Assembly: GCA_024233215.1 (NCBI GenBank)
Contig: JACKPW010000005.1
Coordinates: 186,001 to 250,000 of the forward strand
Source: Verrucomicrobiales bacterium
GTDB taxonomy: Bacteria > Verrucomicrobiota > Verrucomicrobiia > Limisphaerales > J093
Length of the DNA: 64,000 bases
Direction: 5' to 3'
Positions 41,767 through 50,242 of the stretch are shown here, piece by piece. Every line of letters starts with the position of its first letter. The stretch's first letter is position 1. Under the pieces are notes generated by a model. The model ran no database searches, was not told the DNA's origin, and saw only the letters and a program-made list of their open reading frames with translations. The translations under genes and the position numbers were made by a program.

Positions 41767-41834
41767 CGAGGCACCTTCGGTCGGCCAGGTAAACTTGTCC
41801 TCCGGCTCGATCCGCGGTTCAATGAGGGGCACGC

Positions 41835-43001
41835 ATGAGTCACACCCCAAACCTGTCCTCTCTTCGTGCCGGCATCATCGGGACCGGCTTCATCGGTCCC
41901 GTTCACCTCGAGGCGTTGCGGCGCAACGGCATTCCGGTCACCACCCTATGCGATTTGCCAGACCGGGCCCGGGCGGCCGCGGATCGGCTTCGGATTCCCA
42001 ATGCCGTCGGTGATTACCGCGAGCTCGTCCGTTCGCCGGAGGTGGACGTCGTTCACATCACTTCGCCGAATCGGTTCCATCGGCCGATGGCGCTGGCGGC
42101 GTTGCAGGCGGGCAAGCACGTGGTGTGCGAGAAGCCGTTGGCCATGAATACCCGGGAGACGGCGGAGATCGTCCGGGCGGCGCGGGCGGCGCGAACGGTG
42201 TTCGCGGTGAACTACAATGTCCGGTTCTATCCGGCGGTCCTGGAACTGCGACACCGGGTTGCCGTGGGCGAACTGGGGGAGATCATCCACGTCAACGGTT
42301 CCTATTTACAGGACTGGCTCTTCAAGGACACCGACTACAACTGGCGCCTGCTGCCGAAGGAGGGGGGGCGACTCCGCGCCGTGGCGGACATCGGTACGCA
42401 CTGGATGGACACGGTCTCCTTCATCCTCGGCACGAAGATCGAGGCGGTCCTCGCGCATCTGGATACGTTCCATCGCACCCGCCAGCGGCCGGTGGGTGAA
42501 GTCGAGACGTTCACTCGAAGTGCGACGGCGAAGCGGCAGCGGACCGTCAGTTACCCGGTGAAGACGGAGGATTTCGCGTCGGTGCTGCTGCGGTTCGCGT
42601 CCGGCTCGCACGGCAACCTGGCGGTTTCCCAAGTCGCCGCGGGGCGGAAGAACAGCATCCGGATTGAGCTGTACGGCTCGAAGAAATCGGCCGCGTGGGA
42701 TTCGGAGAACCCGGAGGTCCTGTGGCTGGGCAACCGGGATACTGCCAACGAGATTGCCGTGCGAAACACGCCGGGATTTGGCGGGGGCGCAAGCGGTTTT
42801 GCCGATTACCCGGCGGGCCACGTCGAGGGCTTTCCCGACACGTTCAAGATGCTGTTCCGGGCGGTTTATGGGTGCATCGCGGACGGTGCGCCGGGGCCGG
42901 TCCTGTTCGCCACGCCGGAGGAGGGTCACCAAGAGGTCGCCGTCTGCGAGGCGATCCAACTGAGTCATCGGCGGAAGGGGTGGGTGAAGGTGAAGGGGTG
43001 A
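41835..43001 (+). CDS. Gfo/Idh/MocA family NAD(P)-dependent oxidoreductase
   Basis: The 388-residue protein has an N-terminal Rossmann domain with IIGTGFIGPVHLEALRRNG, the loop VHITSPNRFHRPMALAALQAGKHVVCEKPLA (the EKP motif, Lys being the usual catalytic/nucleotide-contact residue), and NYNVRFYPAVLELR. The C-terminal alpha/beta domain includes GGRLRAVADIGTHWMDTVSFILG, where the DIGxHxxD signature supplies the substrate-site Asp and His. Members oxidise or reduce cyclic sugars and inositols with NAD(P). No signal peptide, so cytoplasmic. The ATG at 41835 is just before the Rossmann strand. No neighbouring gene defines the substrate. Confidence 0.94.
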   Translation: MSHTPNLSSLRAGIIGTGFIGPVHLEALRRNGIPVTTLCDLPDRARAAADRLRIPNAVGDYRELVRSPEVDVVHITSPNRFHRPMALAALQAGKHVVCEKPLAMNTRETAEIVRAARAARTVFAVNYNVRFYPAVLELRHRVAVGELGEIIHVNGSYLQDWLFKDTDYNWRLLPKEGGRLRAVADIGTHWMDTVSFILGTKIEAVLAHLDTFHRTRQRPVGEVETFTRSATAKRQRTVSYPVKTEDFASVLLRFASGSHGNLAVSQVAAGRKNSIRIELYGSKKSAAWDSENPEVLWLGNRDTANEIAVRNTPGFGGGASGFADYPAGHVEGFPDTFKMLFRAVYGCIADGAPGPVLFATPEEGHQEVAVCEAIQLSHRRKGWVKVKG

Positions 43002-43084
43002 TCGGCCGGCAGCCCCGAATCGTGGCGCGCGGCGGAGACATGAGTGGGGTGGTGGCGTCGCGGGGGGCTGTCCGGGCCTCGGAT

Positions 43085-43122
43085 CCAAAGCGGCGATTGA
43101 GATCGCGCGCGCACGACGCTCC
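43085..43122 (-). repeat. hairpin repeat with constant flanks, copy C (degenerate)
   Basis: On the minus strand the element ends in CCGCTTTGG preceded by CGATCTCAATCG. The opposite flank has decayed to GGAGCGTCGTGCGCGCG. The left part resembles the sequence around copy A (CGTCGTG before the core). Confidence 0.5.
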
Positions 43123-43132
43123 GCGAGGTTTT

Positions 43133-43169
43133 GGAGTGCGGTGAAAAGCGCCAGCCTTCACCGCTTTGG
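43133..43169 (+). repeat. hairpin repeat with constant flanks, copy D
   Basis: GGAGTGCGG (43133-43141), core TGAAAAGCGCCAGCCTTCA, CCGCTTTGG (43161-43169). The core is base-for-base that of copy B. Copies C and D stand in opposite orientation, as do A and B. Confidence 0.7.
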
Positions 43170-43196
43170 CGGCGCGTCCCTCCGCGGTTCCTGACC

Positions 43197-44570
43197 TCAC
43201 TCCCTGCGCAGGTCCAGGCACCTCAATTCCTGGTCGTCCCGAACCAGCAACCGACCACTGGAAAACGCCATTGGCGCCCAGGCCATCCGGTTCTTCGCGG
43301 CCAGGACCTTCGCCCTGGCCAACAGCGTCGCCGGCGAAGTGGCGAGGTCGAGGAGGTGCAGTTCCCCGGTGCGTCCCTGCATGGCCAGGGCCAGTCCATC
43401 CACGATCAGCAGCGGACCGTCGTGAAACTGCAGGTCCGGTCCGGTTTCCCAGAGGCAACCACCATCCGGGTCCAGACACACCAGGCCGCTCTTCTCGGGA
43501 CCCTGGCTGCGCGTGCTCATGACGTAGATGAAGTCGCGATACAGAACCGGTGCCTGAATGTGGCCGGCGACCGAATCGTCGCTGCGAAGCACCTCCACCT
43601 TCCATTCGTCATCCGCGCGACGGACGTGGAGCAGCAGGCAACCCTGGGTGTAACCGCCGGTGATGAACAAGCGGTCGGGGCCGACCTGCAGCGGTTGGGC
43701 AATCGGGATCTTGTGGGGATGCGGTGTCTGAACGGTCCAGAGAATGTGGCCGTTGGCGGGATCGACCGATGACACGATGGCGGGCGGCGCCTTGGCCGGT
43801 GATTTCTCGGGATCGGAAGGTTGGGCCAGCATGATGATTTGCGGCACCCCGGCGAGAGTCATCAGGGTGGGACTGACATGGCTGTACCAGTTCCGACCGA
43901 TGTAACCCGATTGCCAGCGAATGGCGCCGGTGGCCTGGTCGAACGCCACCAACCCGATCCGTTGGGTCTGGGGGGCAACGATGACCAGGTTCCCGACGAT
44001 CAACGGCGCCTGCGTCATGCCCCAGCGCGGGAGTTGGGTGCGGGCAAGCGTCTCCGCGCGGGTCTGCGGTTCCTCGGGGTGGTCGATGTCCGGATCCTTG
44101 AAGTCATCGACCAAATGACAGCTCCAGCGTGGCGCGTGGGTCTTGCGGTCGTAGCAGCGGAAGTGACCGAATGGACCGACGGTGAAGACGAAATCGGGCG
44201 TGACGGTGGGAACGTTGCGCGAGCCGTCATATTCCAGCCTGCCGGGAGCATCGGTGGTTTCGCGCCAGAGTTCCTGGCCGGATTCAAGGGCGAGACACCG
44301 CAACACATCGGCGCGATCCGCTTCGCGATCCAGCAGGTAAACGCGTCCGTCATACACTGCGGGCCCGGCAAACCCGGTTCCCACTTCAACACTCCAAAGC
44401 ATGGACGGCCCGTCCTTCGGCCAGGTGCGGGCAACGCCGGTTTCCGTGGAGTAACCCCGTCCTTCCACTCCACCGAGCCGTGGCCAGTCGTCCGCCTGAA
44501 GCAGAAGCCCTGCGGTCAGCAAGGCCATCAGACGGAAGCACCCACCGAGGTGACAGTCTCGCGCGTTCAC
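43197..44570 (-). CDS. PQQ-like beta-propeller (BamB-like) exported protein
   Basis: The 457-residue protein begins with a leader (MNARDCHLGGCFRLMALLTAGLLLQA) and DDWPRLGGVEGRGYSTETG, the usual start of planctomycete/verrucomicrobial PQQ-binding-like proteins (WPxxxG...G). Repeats of the quinoprotein type run through it: SVEVGTGFAGPAVYDGRVYLLDRE, LRCLALESGQELWRETTD, LIVGNLVIVAPQTQRIGLVAFDQATGAIRW, SSVDPANGHILWTVQTP. It lacks the residues of a true PQQ-dependent dehydrogenase that I would look for, so an enzymatic role is doubtful. It lies 21 bp downstream of the GH172 gene on the same strand, probably in one transcript. Confidence 0.88.
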   Translation of the reverse strand: MNARDCHLGGCFRLMALLTAGLLLQADDWPRLGGVEGRGYSTETGVARTWPKDGPSMLWSVEVGTGFAGPAVYDGRVYLLDREADRADVLRCLALESGQELWRETTDAPGRLEYDGSRNVPTVTPDFVFTVGPFGHFRCYDRKTHAPRWSCHLVDDFKDPDIDHPEEPQTRAETLARTQLPRWGMTQAPLIVGNLVIVAPQTQRIGLVAFDQATGAIRWQSGYIGRNWYSHVSPTLMTLAGVPQIIMLAQPSDPEKSPAKAPPAIVSSVDPANGHILWTVQTPHPHKIPIAQPLQVGPDRLFITGGYTQGCLLLHVRRADDEWKVEVLRSDDSVAGHIQAPVLYRDFIYVMSTRSQGPEKSGLVCLDPDGGCLWETGPDLQFHDGPLLIVDGLALAMQGRTGELHLLDLATSPATLLARAKVLAAKNRMAWAPMAFSSGRLLVRDDQELRCLDLRRE

Positions 44571-44591
44571 CAGGATGTCGCGGCTCGGGGC

Positions 44592-46670
44592 CTACGGACC
44601 TTTCACCCAGAGGTAGTCCAGGCCGATCCGGCCGGGTTCCAGGCATTCCAGGGTCAGTTCGCGGGTTCCCGCCTTCAGTTCAACCGGCCGGAAGTTCACG
44701 TTGAGCACCCGGGTCGCGTGCGCGGATCGGAGCGTGACGTTCTCGCTGCCATTGCCGAGGACGAGCGCCTGGCCGTCAATCCGCACGCGAACGATGGCGC
44801 CGTCGGGGGTGTGGGCGGCCACGAGATGGATCGCGTATCGCCCATCCTGCTCAACCGGCAGTTGCAGCATGAGGGTGTCCCCCTTCTGTGCCGTCCACTG
44901 GACCACCTGTAATCGGGTGGCGAGCGGGAAGGGAACGATTTCCATCGTGCCGCCCTTTGCCTCGGGATGGAGTCTTTCCGCCGGGTGAATCGTGGCCCCG
45001 TTGGCACCCCCTGCGGCGACCGGCGGGCGTTCGGGCAGCGCCGGGATTCGAAGGTCGGACGGCATGAGTCCGCGGTGGTCGTCCACCAACCCCGGACGCG
45101 CATAGCAGTACGCGATGCGCGCATAGCTGAGGCCCGGTGTCCGACGATGCGTCCACAATTCCAGAAAGGCCGCCAGCGACTGTTCGAACGGGATGGCGTC
45201 GAGCATCTGGAAGCGGTGGTTGGAGACATAGCCGGAGGTGTCCGGGCCGGAATCGAGGGGTTGGCCGCAGAAGGGGTGGTCAAAGAGGTCCGGCCGGCTC
45301 CAGGAATAGTTGAAGTAGTCCTCCGACCCCGTGCCGAACGTGGAGGGTGTGGTCTCCCCATCCACGAGGAATTTCTCATCGCCTTCGCCCCACCAGTTCC
45401 CGCCGGCGGTCGGAACGCCCGAGGGATTCATGATCATGGCGGCGCAACCAACGAACACCCCCCGGCCGATGGCGACGAGGTAGGGCAGGTCGATTACCCC
45501 GGCTCCCCCGAGCAGGTCATGGTCCGCCCGCCACTTGGCGTGGAACTGGAGTGACCGGTCGTTCCACTCCCAGGGGGAGATGCGGATGGAACCCTCGACG
45601 CGGACGGCGGCCTGCGTTTGGTTCACGAGTTCCAGGCGGACCGAGCGCTCGAAGGGCATGACAAACCGGCAGGTCATGGTGCCGTCCGGTGCCACGCTGA
45701 ACGGCAGGCTGGACAACGGATTCACCCCGGGGCCGGAGCCGAAGAAGTCGCCGACCGGAGCCTCCACCTGCGGGCGTTGGGAACCATCAAAGGACAGGCG
45801 AAGCAGGCAGCCGCGCAAGGCGACGTCCGGTGCCTCGGCGGCGAGTTGCAGGCGCAATTCCCGCACGGCACCCGGGCCCTGGTTTTCGGAGGTCCAGGTC
45901 CAATTCGCACCGGGGGCCAGGTCGCCTTCCAACCGGGTGGGTTCGCCCGTCTCCGCGGTCACGCCCGGATGGGTGAGGGCGGCGATCGTGGTGCGGAGTT
46001 GCTTCCCGAACTCCCGAAGGTCCTGCTGCGGATCGAACGTGCGCACCTGCGTTCCCCGTGGATAAAGGCGTACCTGGAGATGGTAGAAATGCAGCTCGTT
46101 GAGATTGCCCTCCCACGTCACGCGCAGCCCTTCAGCAAACGGCATGGGCAGATAATCCGCATCCTGTTGGACGAAGGCGTCGCCGGCTTCGAGGTCGAGG
46201 CCGCCGGACTTGAAATAGTGCACCGAGCGACGGGCCAGGAAGTCGTAGCCGGGGCCTTCCCAGACGGGGGCCGTGTTTTCCGTCGGATCGAGTTGGACCC
46301 GCAGCACCCCGCCCATGCCGGCGGACCAACCGCGCACAATGGCACCCGGTTGGTTCACTTCCGCCAGCAGGTAAAGCCCGGGCCGGCCGTCCCCGGGTTC
46401 CCGCAGCACCCTCAGGAAGCCGGGGATGGGTTCCCGCCCAAAACCATCGGCATTGGAAAACCAGCCAGGGGCCTCGGCGCTGGTTGAGCGGCGGTCGTAA
46501 CTGGAGAACTGGATGGTTTGAAACACCGGCTCCGGCCATCGCGCCAATCCGCCGAGGTCACTCATCTCCCCCAGCAAGGTGCCGGTGGTGATGGTCGCCG
46601 GGGCGGCGGCTCCCATCAGGGTGGGGGTGAGGAGCAAGGTGGTGGCAAGAACGCTGGCGATGTGCTGCAT
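44592..46670 (-). CDS. GH172 (DUF2961) glycoside hydrolase, exported
   Basis: The ATG at 46670 is preceded by an ideal TAAGGAGG and starts a signal peptide (MQHIASVLATTLLLTPTLMGAAA). The 692-residue protein has the DUF2961 jelly-roll region with PYLVAIGRGVFVGCAAMIMNPSG, NWWGEGDEKFLVDGE and STFGTGSEDYFNYSW. The Glu of WGEGDE and the Glu of GSEDYF are 21 residues apart, the spacing I recall for the catalytic pair of GH172 enzymes; these cleave D-fructofuranosides or D-arabinofuranosides. A C-terminal beta-sandwich of about 130 residues (ELTLECLEPGRIGLDYLWVKGP at the end, residues in two parts) resembles a carbohydrate-binding module. A BamB-like propeller gene follows and a BaiN-type flavoprotein gene precedes. 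Confidence 0.88.
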   Translation of the reverse strand: MQHIASVLATTLLLTPTLMGAAAPATITTGTLLGEMSDLGGLARWPEPVFQTIQFSSYDRRSTSAEAPGWFSNADGFGREPIPGFLRVLREPGDGRPGLYLLAEVNQPGAIVRGWSAGMGGVLRVQLDPTENTAPVWEGPGYDFLARRSVHYFKSGGLDLEAGDAFVQQDADYLPMPFAEGLRVTWEGNLNELHFYHLQVRLYPRGTQVRTFDPQQDLREFGKQLRTTIAALTHPGVTAETGEPTRLEGDLAPGANWTWTSENQGPGAVRELRLQLAAEAPDVALRGCLLRLSFDGSQRPQVEAPVGDFFGSGPGVNPLSSLPFSVAPDGTMTCRFVMPFERSVRLELVNQTQAAVRVEGSIRISPWEWNDRSLQFHAKWRADHDLLGGAGVIDLPYLVAIGRGVFVGCAAMIMNPSGVPTAGGNWWGEGDEKFLVDGETTPSTFGTGSEDYFNYSWSRPDLFDHPFCGQPLDSGPDTSGYVSNHRFQMLDAIPFEQSLAAFLELWTHRRTPGLSYARIAYCYARPGLVDDHRGLMPSDLRIPALPERPPVAAGGANGATIHPAERLHPEAKGGTMEIVPFPLATRLQVVQWTAQKGDTLMLQLPVEQDGRYAIHLVAAHTPDGAIVRVRIDGQALVLGNGSENVTLRSAHATRVLNVNFRPVELKAGTRELTLECLEPGRIGLDYLWVKGP

Positions 46671-46672
46671 GG

Positions 46673-46680
46673 CCTCCTTA
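46673..46680 (-). promoter_or_regulatory. strong Shine-Dalgarno for the GH172 gene
   Basis: On the minus strand TAAGGAGG is followed by CC and the ATG at 46670. This near-perfect anti-SD match fixes the start against the in-frame ATG 55 codons upstream at 46835. Confidence 0.8.
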
Positions 46681-46806
46681 TGGCGAAACCACTGTCCCAA
46701 GGCCAGACGAAAGCCGGCCCGGAGTTCAACCTTCAGGTGGCCTGGGTGGGGGGAAGACCGCCTGAAGGTTGCACCTCGCCCCCGGGTGGATCGCCCTTGG
46801 AGGGGT

Positions 46807-48030
46807 TCAAACCGCGTGTCCGGCGGCGTTGGCACTGGCCCAGGCCCACTGGAAGTTGAAGCCCCCGAGCCAGCCCGTCACGTCCACCACTTCCCCGATA
46901 AAGAAGAGCCCCGGCACATCGCGGCACTCCAGGGTCTTCGAGGAAAGCCCCCGGGTGTCCACGCCACCGACCGTCACTTCGGCCTTCAGGTAGCCCTCGT
47001 CGCCGGCCGGGACGATCTCCCACGCATGCAGGTCCTGCGACAGGCGCTCGAGTTCCCGACGGGAAAGCTGGGCGATGGGTTTGGCGGGGGCATGCCTTTC
47101 GCACCAGGCCTGGACGAAGCGCTCCGGCAACACCTGGCGCAGGGCCGCCTTCACCGTGCGTCCGCCAGCCCGGTTCGCAGCCAACAAATCCGCCGCGGAT
47201 TGGTCCGGCAGCAGGTTCAGGCATACCGGGGTTCCCGCGCGCCAGTAGCTGGAGATCTGCAGGATTGCCGGACCGCTCAATCCGCGGTGGGTGAACAACA
47301 CCGCCTCGCGGAAGGTGGGTCCCCCCGCGGGGAGGCTGGTCACACACTCGAAGGCGATCCCGCTCAAACCAGCGAACTGGTCCCGGTCGGATGGCGACCA
47401 GGTGAATGGCACGAGGCCGGGGCGCCGTGGGATCAGTGGCACGCCAAACTGCTGTGCCATCTCGAAACCGAACGGGGTGGCTCCCAACCGGGGAAAGGAG
47501 AGTCCGCCCGTGGCGATCACCAGTGAGGAGGCCGTGAACACGCCGGCGTTGGTGGTGAGTTCAAAGCGGTGGCCGGCCGGGTTTTCGGAGGACCCCACCC
47601 GATCCACCCGCCAGCCCTGATCGTCCGTCCGGCGCAAGACCCGGCAGTTCAACCGCAGGGCCACACCCGCTTCCGCGCAATCCACTTCCAGTTGGTGCAG
47701 AATCTGTTTTGAGCTGTGGTCGCAGAAGAGCTGCCGGTGCTTTCGTTCGTGCCAGGCGATGCCGTTCCGCTCGATCCAGGCCAGCACATCCTGTGGCGTG
47801 CAACGGGCGAGGGCAGACTTCAGAAAGTGGGGGCTGCCGGCGGTGACGTAATTGTCGGCGCCGGCCCCGAGGTTGGTGAAGTTACAGCGTCCGCCGCCGG
47901 AGATAAGGATCTTGCTGCCAGGCCGGGACTGATGTTCGAGCACCAGCACCCGCCGGCCACGCCGACCCGCAACCGCCGCGCAATAAAGCCCGGCGGCTCC
48001 CCCGCCAATGATGATCACATCGTGGTCCAA
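46807..48030 (-). CDS. NAD(P)/FAD-dependent oxidoreductase of the HI0933/BaiN family
   Basis: The 407-residue flavoprotein starts at a TTG (48030) directly before DHDVIIIGGGAAGLYCAAVAG, the Rossmann FAD-binding loop (GxGxxG). It carries the family signature KILISGGGRCNFTN, a second dinucleotide element SSLVIATGGLSFPRLGATPFG, and a C-terminal GLFFIGEVVDVTGWLGGFNFQWAWASANAAG, where the last part closes the FAD site. The family includes BaiN (bile-acid enone reduction) and many proteins of unknown substrate. No signal peptide. Its upstream region overlaps the tail of a broken gene. The GH172 gene lies 137 bp downstream; a shared function is not evident. Confidence 0.92.
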   Translation of the reverse strand: MDHDVIIIGGGAAGLYCAAVAGRRGRRVLVLEHQSRPGSKILISGGGRCNFTNLGAGADNYVTAGSPHFLKSALARCTPQDVLAWIERNGIAWHERKHRQLFCDHSSKQILHQLEVDCAEAGVALRLNCRVLRRTDDQGWRVDRVGSSENPAGHRFELTTNAGVFTASSLVIATGGLSFPRLGATPFGFEMAQQFGVPLIPRRPGLVPFTWSPSDRDQFAGLSGIAFECVTSLPAGGPTFREAVLFTHRGLSGPAILQISSYWRAGTPVCLNLLPDQSAADLLAANRAGGRTVKAALRQVLPERFVQAWCERHAPAKPIAQLSRRELERLSQDLHAWEIVPAGDEGYLKAEVTVGGVDTRGLSSKTLECRDVPGLFFIGEVVDVTGWLGGFNFQWAWASANAAGHAV

Positions 48031-48059
48031 GCGCCGCGACGTTTCCGTAGAAGCGGGCG

Positions 48060-48296
48060 GTTGACCAGCCTCGAGTTGCTCACCAGAAACCAGAAGCCTT
48101 GGTTGAGCTGCTCATCCGTGAACCGAGCCAGTAAGCGCCCAGATGCTTCGAAAGTTCCGGCGATGCACGCGGCTGCCTGGGCGGGAGATCCCTCCCACTC
48201 GGGGGCGTCAGGCGCCCAATGTCAGGCAGGATCGGCGACCGGGTGATCGAAGACGTGCTCGATCCACTTCGGGAGGGAACCGCCATCGCTGGTGGT
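48060..48296 (-). pseudogene. broken hypothetical gene with in-frame TGA
   Basis: One minus-strand frame reads SLPKWIEHVFDHPVADPA, TGA, HWAPDAPEWEGSPAQAAA and then ARFTDEQLNQGFWFLVSNS. The residues on both sides of the TGA have the same protein-like character, and a Trp (TGG) at the TGA position would restore the frame. No initiation codon precedes it and the C-terminal side runs into the start of the flavoprotein gene, so the gene is truncated at both ends. I cannot name the family. Confidence 0.5.
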
Positions 48297-48303
48297 CGTC
48301 CTA

Positions 48304-48440
48304 TTCATCCCGGAGGGTTCAAAGCCATTAGCCGGGGGTTGAGCGAAGCGAAGCGACACCCCCGGACCTACGCCCGAAACACCCCCCGATCCCGACGGGA
48401 TCGCAGCCTGGCCTCCACTGGCATCCCTCCGGGATGCGGG
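48304..48440. repeat. REP-like cluster of three hairpins
   Basis: Three palindromes follow one another: CCGGGGGT...ACACCCCCGG (48332-48365) with a loop rich in GCGAAGCGAAGCG, GATCCCGACGGGATC (48388-48402) and GCATCCCTCCGGGATGC (48421-48437). The left border has CATCCCGGAGGGTTC, which partly complements the last hairpin. Such sets are typical dispersed extragenic palindromes; this one interrupts the upstream end of the broken gene. Confidence 0.65.
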
Positions 48441-48698
48441 GTCCATTCCGTCCCGGCTTCGTTTCCTTCGTTTCCTTCTGTGGGCTTCGATTTGGGTGAG
48501 GATCTCCGCTTTCGATCAGGTTTTCCGATGTCGTGACCACCCCACAAGTCACACATGGGCGGTGTCTCGGACCACTTCACCCCTCTGAACCCCGGTGTCA
48601 TGCGCCCGCCCCGGCGCATCGCCGTGCACATCCCGGTCGTGATGCGCTGAGCCTCGCCGTGGCCTTGACAGGCCTGGGTCGCGTGCCTAGCTGTAGCG

Positions 48699-49754
48699 AT
48701 GCTTTGTCACCAACTTCTCCTGCCGGTGCTACTTACCTTGTCGTGGTCTCCGGGCCTCGCGATCCGGGCCGGGGAAGCCGACCCGCCCTATCCTCGCAGC
48801 ACCCTTATCACCGGGATCGAGTTCCACCGGGACACACTGCAACGGGCGGCGCCCGGCAGCGACATCTGGGCCTGCACCACTGCGGTTGACGGGACGATCT
48901 ACGCCGCGTGGGGCGATGGTGGCGGGTTCGGCGGCACCGACTCCAAGGGGCGGGCCTCAATCGGCGTTGCGCGGATCACGGGCGTTCCGCCGGATTGGGA
49001 GGGCGTGAATCTCTGGGGCGGTAACAGGGCGCTTTCTTCGCAGGTCGCCACAGTGGGAAAGGGGACCCTCATCGCCGTGGACAGGCTGCTCTACCTCTAT
49101 GTGAGTGAGCAGGGCAAATGGGATCGTTGCCGCTTGTGGCGGTCTGCCGATCAGGGGTTGTCTTGGTCCGATCGGGGCTGGGTGTTCCCGCAGTCTCACA
49201 AGGTCTTTGCCTTTCCCGGACTGATCCAGTTTGGCGCCGGGTCCGTGGCACACGCCGATGGTCACGTTTATGGCTTTTCCGACAACGACCTGCGTCGGGG
49301 CACGGACCGGAAGTTGTATCTGTTCCGGGTGAAGTCCGGGGAGGTGGAGAATCCGGAGGCCTACGAGTATTTCTCCGGCACTCCGGAGGCGCCGGCCTGG
49401 TCGGGCAACGTGGCGGAGCGGGCGCCCGTGTTTGAGAATCCGGCAGGCATCGCCTGGGGCACGACGTGCGTGTATCACGAAGCGACGGGGCGTTACCTGC
49501 TGACCGTGACCACGCACGAAGAACCGGGCGACTGGGGGCTTTACGAGAGTGAACATCCCTGGGGCCCCTGGCAGACCGTGGCCTACGGAGGGGATCTTCC
49601 CGAATGGACTCACACACCCGCGGAGAAGGACCGATCTGCCTATCTGCACACGTTTCCCGCCCACTGGATCCGCGAGGACGGCCGGACCCTCTGGTGTGTG
49701 TTCGACCGGGGCGACCACTTCAACCTGTGCCGGTGCACGTTACGGTTCCCGTGA
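48699..49754 (+). CDS. secreted five-bladed propeller-like protein (DUF4185-like)
   Basis: The 351-residue protein has a short leader (LLLPVLLTLSWSPGLAIRA). The pattern IWACTTAVDGTIYAAWGDGGGFGG, RLYLYVS / LWRSADQGLSWSDRGW, SVAHADGHVYGFSDND, YLFRVKSG and TCVYHEATGRYLLTVTTHEE...GLYESEHPWGPWQTV matches glycosidase-like propellers of the DUF4185/sialidase type. The S-x-D-x-G-x-S-W Asp box (SADQGLSW) supports this. It ends at FDRGDHFNLCRCTLRF. No catalytic residues are assigned; substrate could be a polysaccharide. It stands alone on the plus strand. Confidence 0.8.
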   Translation: MLCHQLLLPVLLTLSWSPGLAIRAGEADPPYPRSTLITGIEFHRDTLQRAAPGSDIWACTTAVDGTIYAAWGDGGGFGGTDSKGRASIGVARITGVPPDWEGVNLWGGNRALSSQVATVGKGTLIAVDRLLYLYVSEQGKWDRCRLWRSADQGLSWSDRGWVFPQSHKVFAFPGLIQFGAGSVAHADGHVYGFSDNDLRRGTDRKLYLFRVKSGEVENPEAYEYFSGTPEAPAWSGNVAERAPVFENPAGIAWGTTCVYHEATGRYLLTVTTHEEPGDWGLYESEHPWGPWQTVAYGGDLPEWTHTPAEKDRSAYLHTFPAHWIREDGRTLWCVFDRGDHFNLCRCTLRFP

Positions 49755-49863
49755 GCTGGTGTGAGTTGGTGTTGGCGCGGGACGGGAAGGAGAAGGAAGG
49801 TGGTTGGGGACTCGCGGACGTCGTCCCTCCGAGGGGTGTTCCTTCTGCGGTTAGGGACGGGGG

Positions 49864-50165
49864 TTATGCCATTTCCAGGCCGCGCATGGTGCCGGACGCC
49901 GTCGCGAACCGATCGGTTTCCAGCCCCATGCGTTGGAGCATCGAGACGAAGAGGTTGGGCAGGGGGTAATTGTGCGCCGGGTCATGCAGGCCTTCGGGCT
50001 GGCGGGATCGAGGGGGATGGAGGCGCGGACCTTGGGTTTGGGTTTGCGCACCCACTCCTGCGACATCTGCATCCGCTGCTCGAGATCCCGCACGCTCGTG
50101 AAATACTGGTCGAGTCGATCCCGGTCGCGCGGGCCGACCGACCGCTCCAGCGATCTGGCTTTATC
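49864..50165 (-). pseudogene. DUF1552 family protein, frameshifted C-terminal remnant
   Basis: The minus strand reads [20 protein letters not shown], then [18 protein letters not shown] in one frame. It continues after a +1-type shift near 50000 as [20 protein letters not shown], then [20 protein letters not shown] to the TAA at 49864. Both parts match the end of DUF1552 proteins (planctomycete/verrucomicrobial secreted proteins, often beside DUF1592 genes). The N-terminal 300-odd residues are missing, since the neighbouring secreted hypothetical begins upstream in the other direction. Confidence 0.65.
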
Positions 50166-50242
50166 ATGGGGATCCGGTGTTGTCGTGGGGATGTGCCGGT
50201 GTCAATTTCATTGTCTGTCGGGCTGCCAAACCGGTTTATCAA

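Larger units (their letters stand above)
48031..48698. other. long intergenic region with a broken gene and REP cluster
   Basis: These 668 bases contain a minus-strand pseudogene (48060-48296) and a cluster of palindromes (48304-48440). The remaining part, 48441-48698, must contain the promoter of the DUF4185-like gene. I recognise nothing else in it. Confidence 0.6.
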
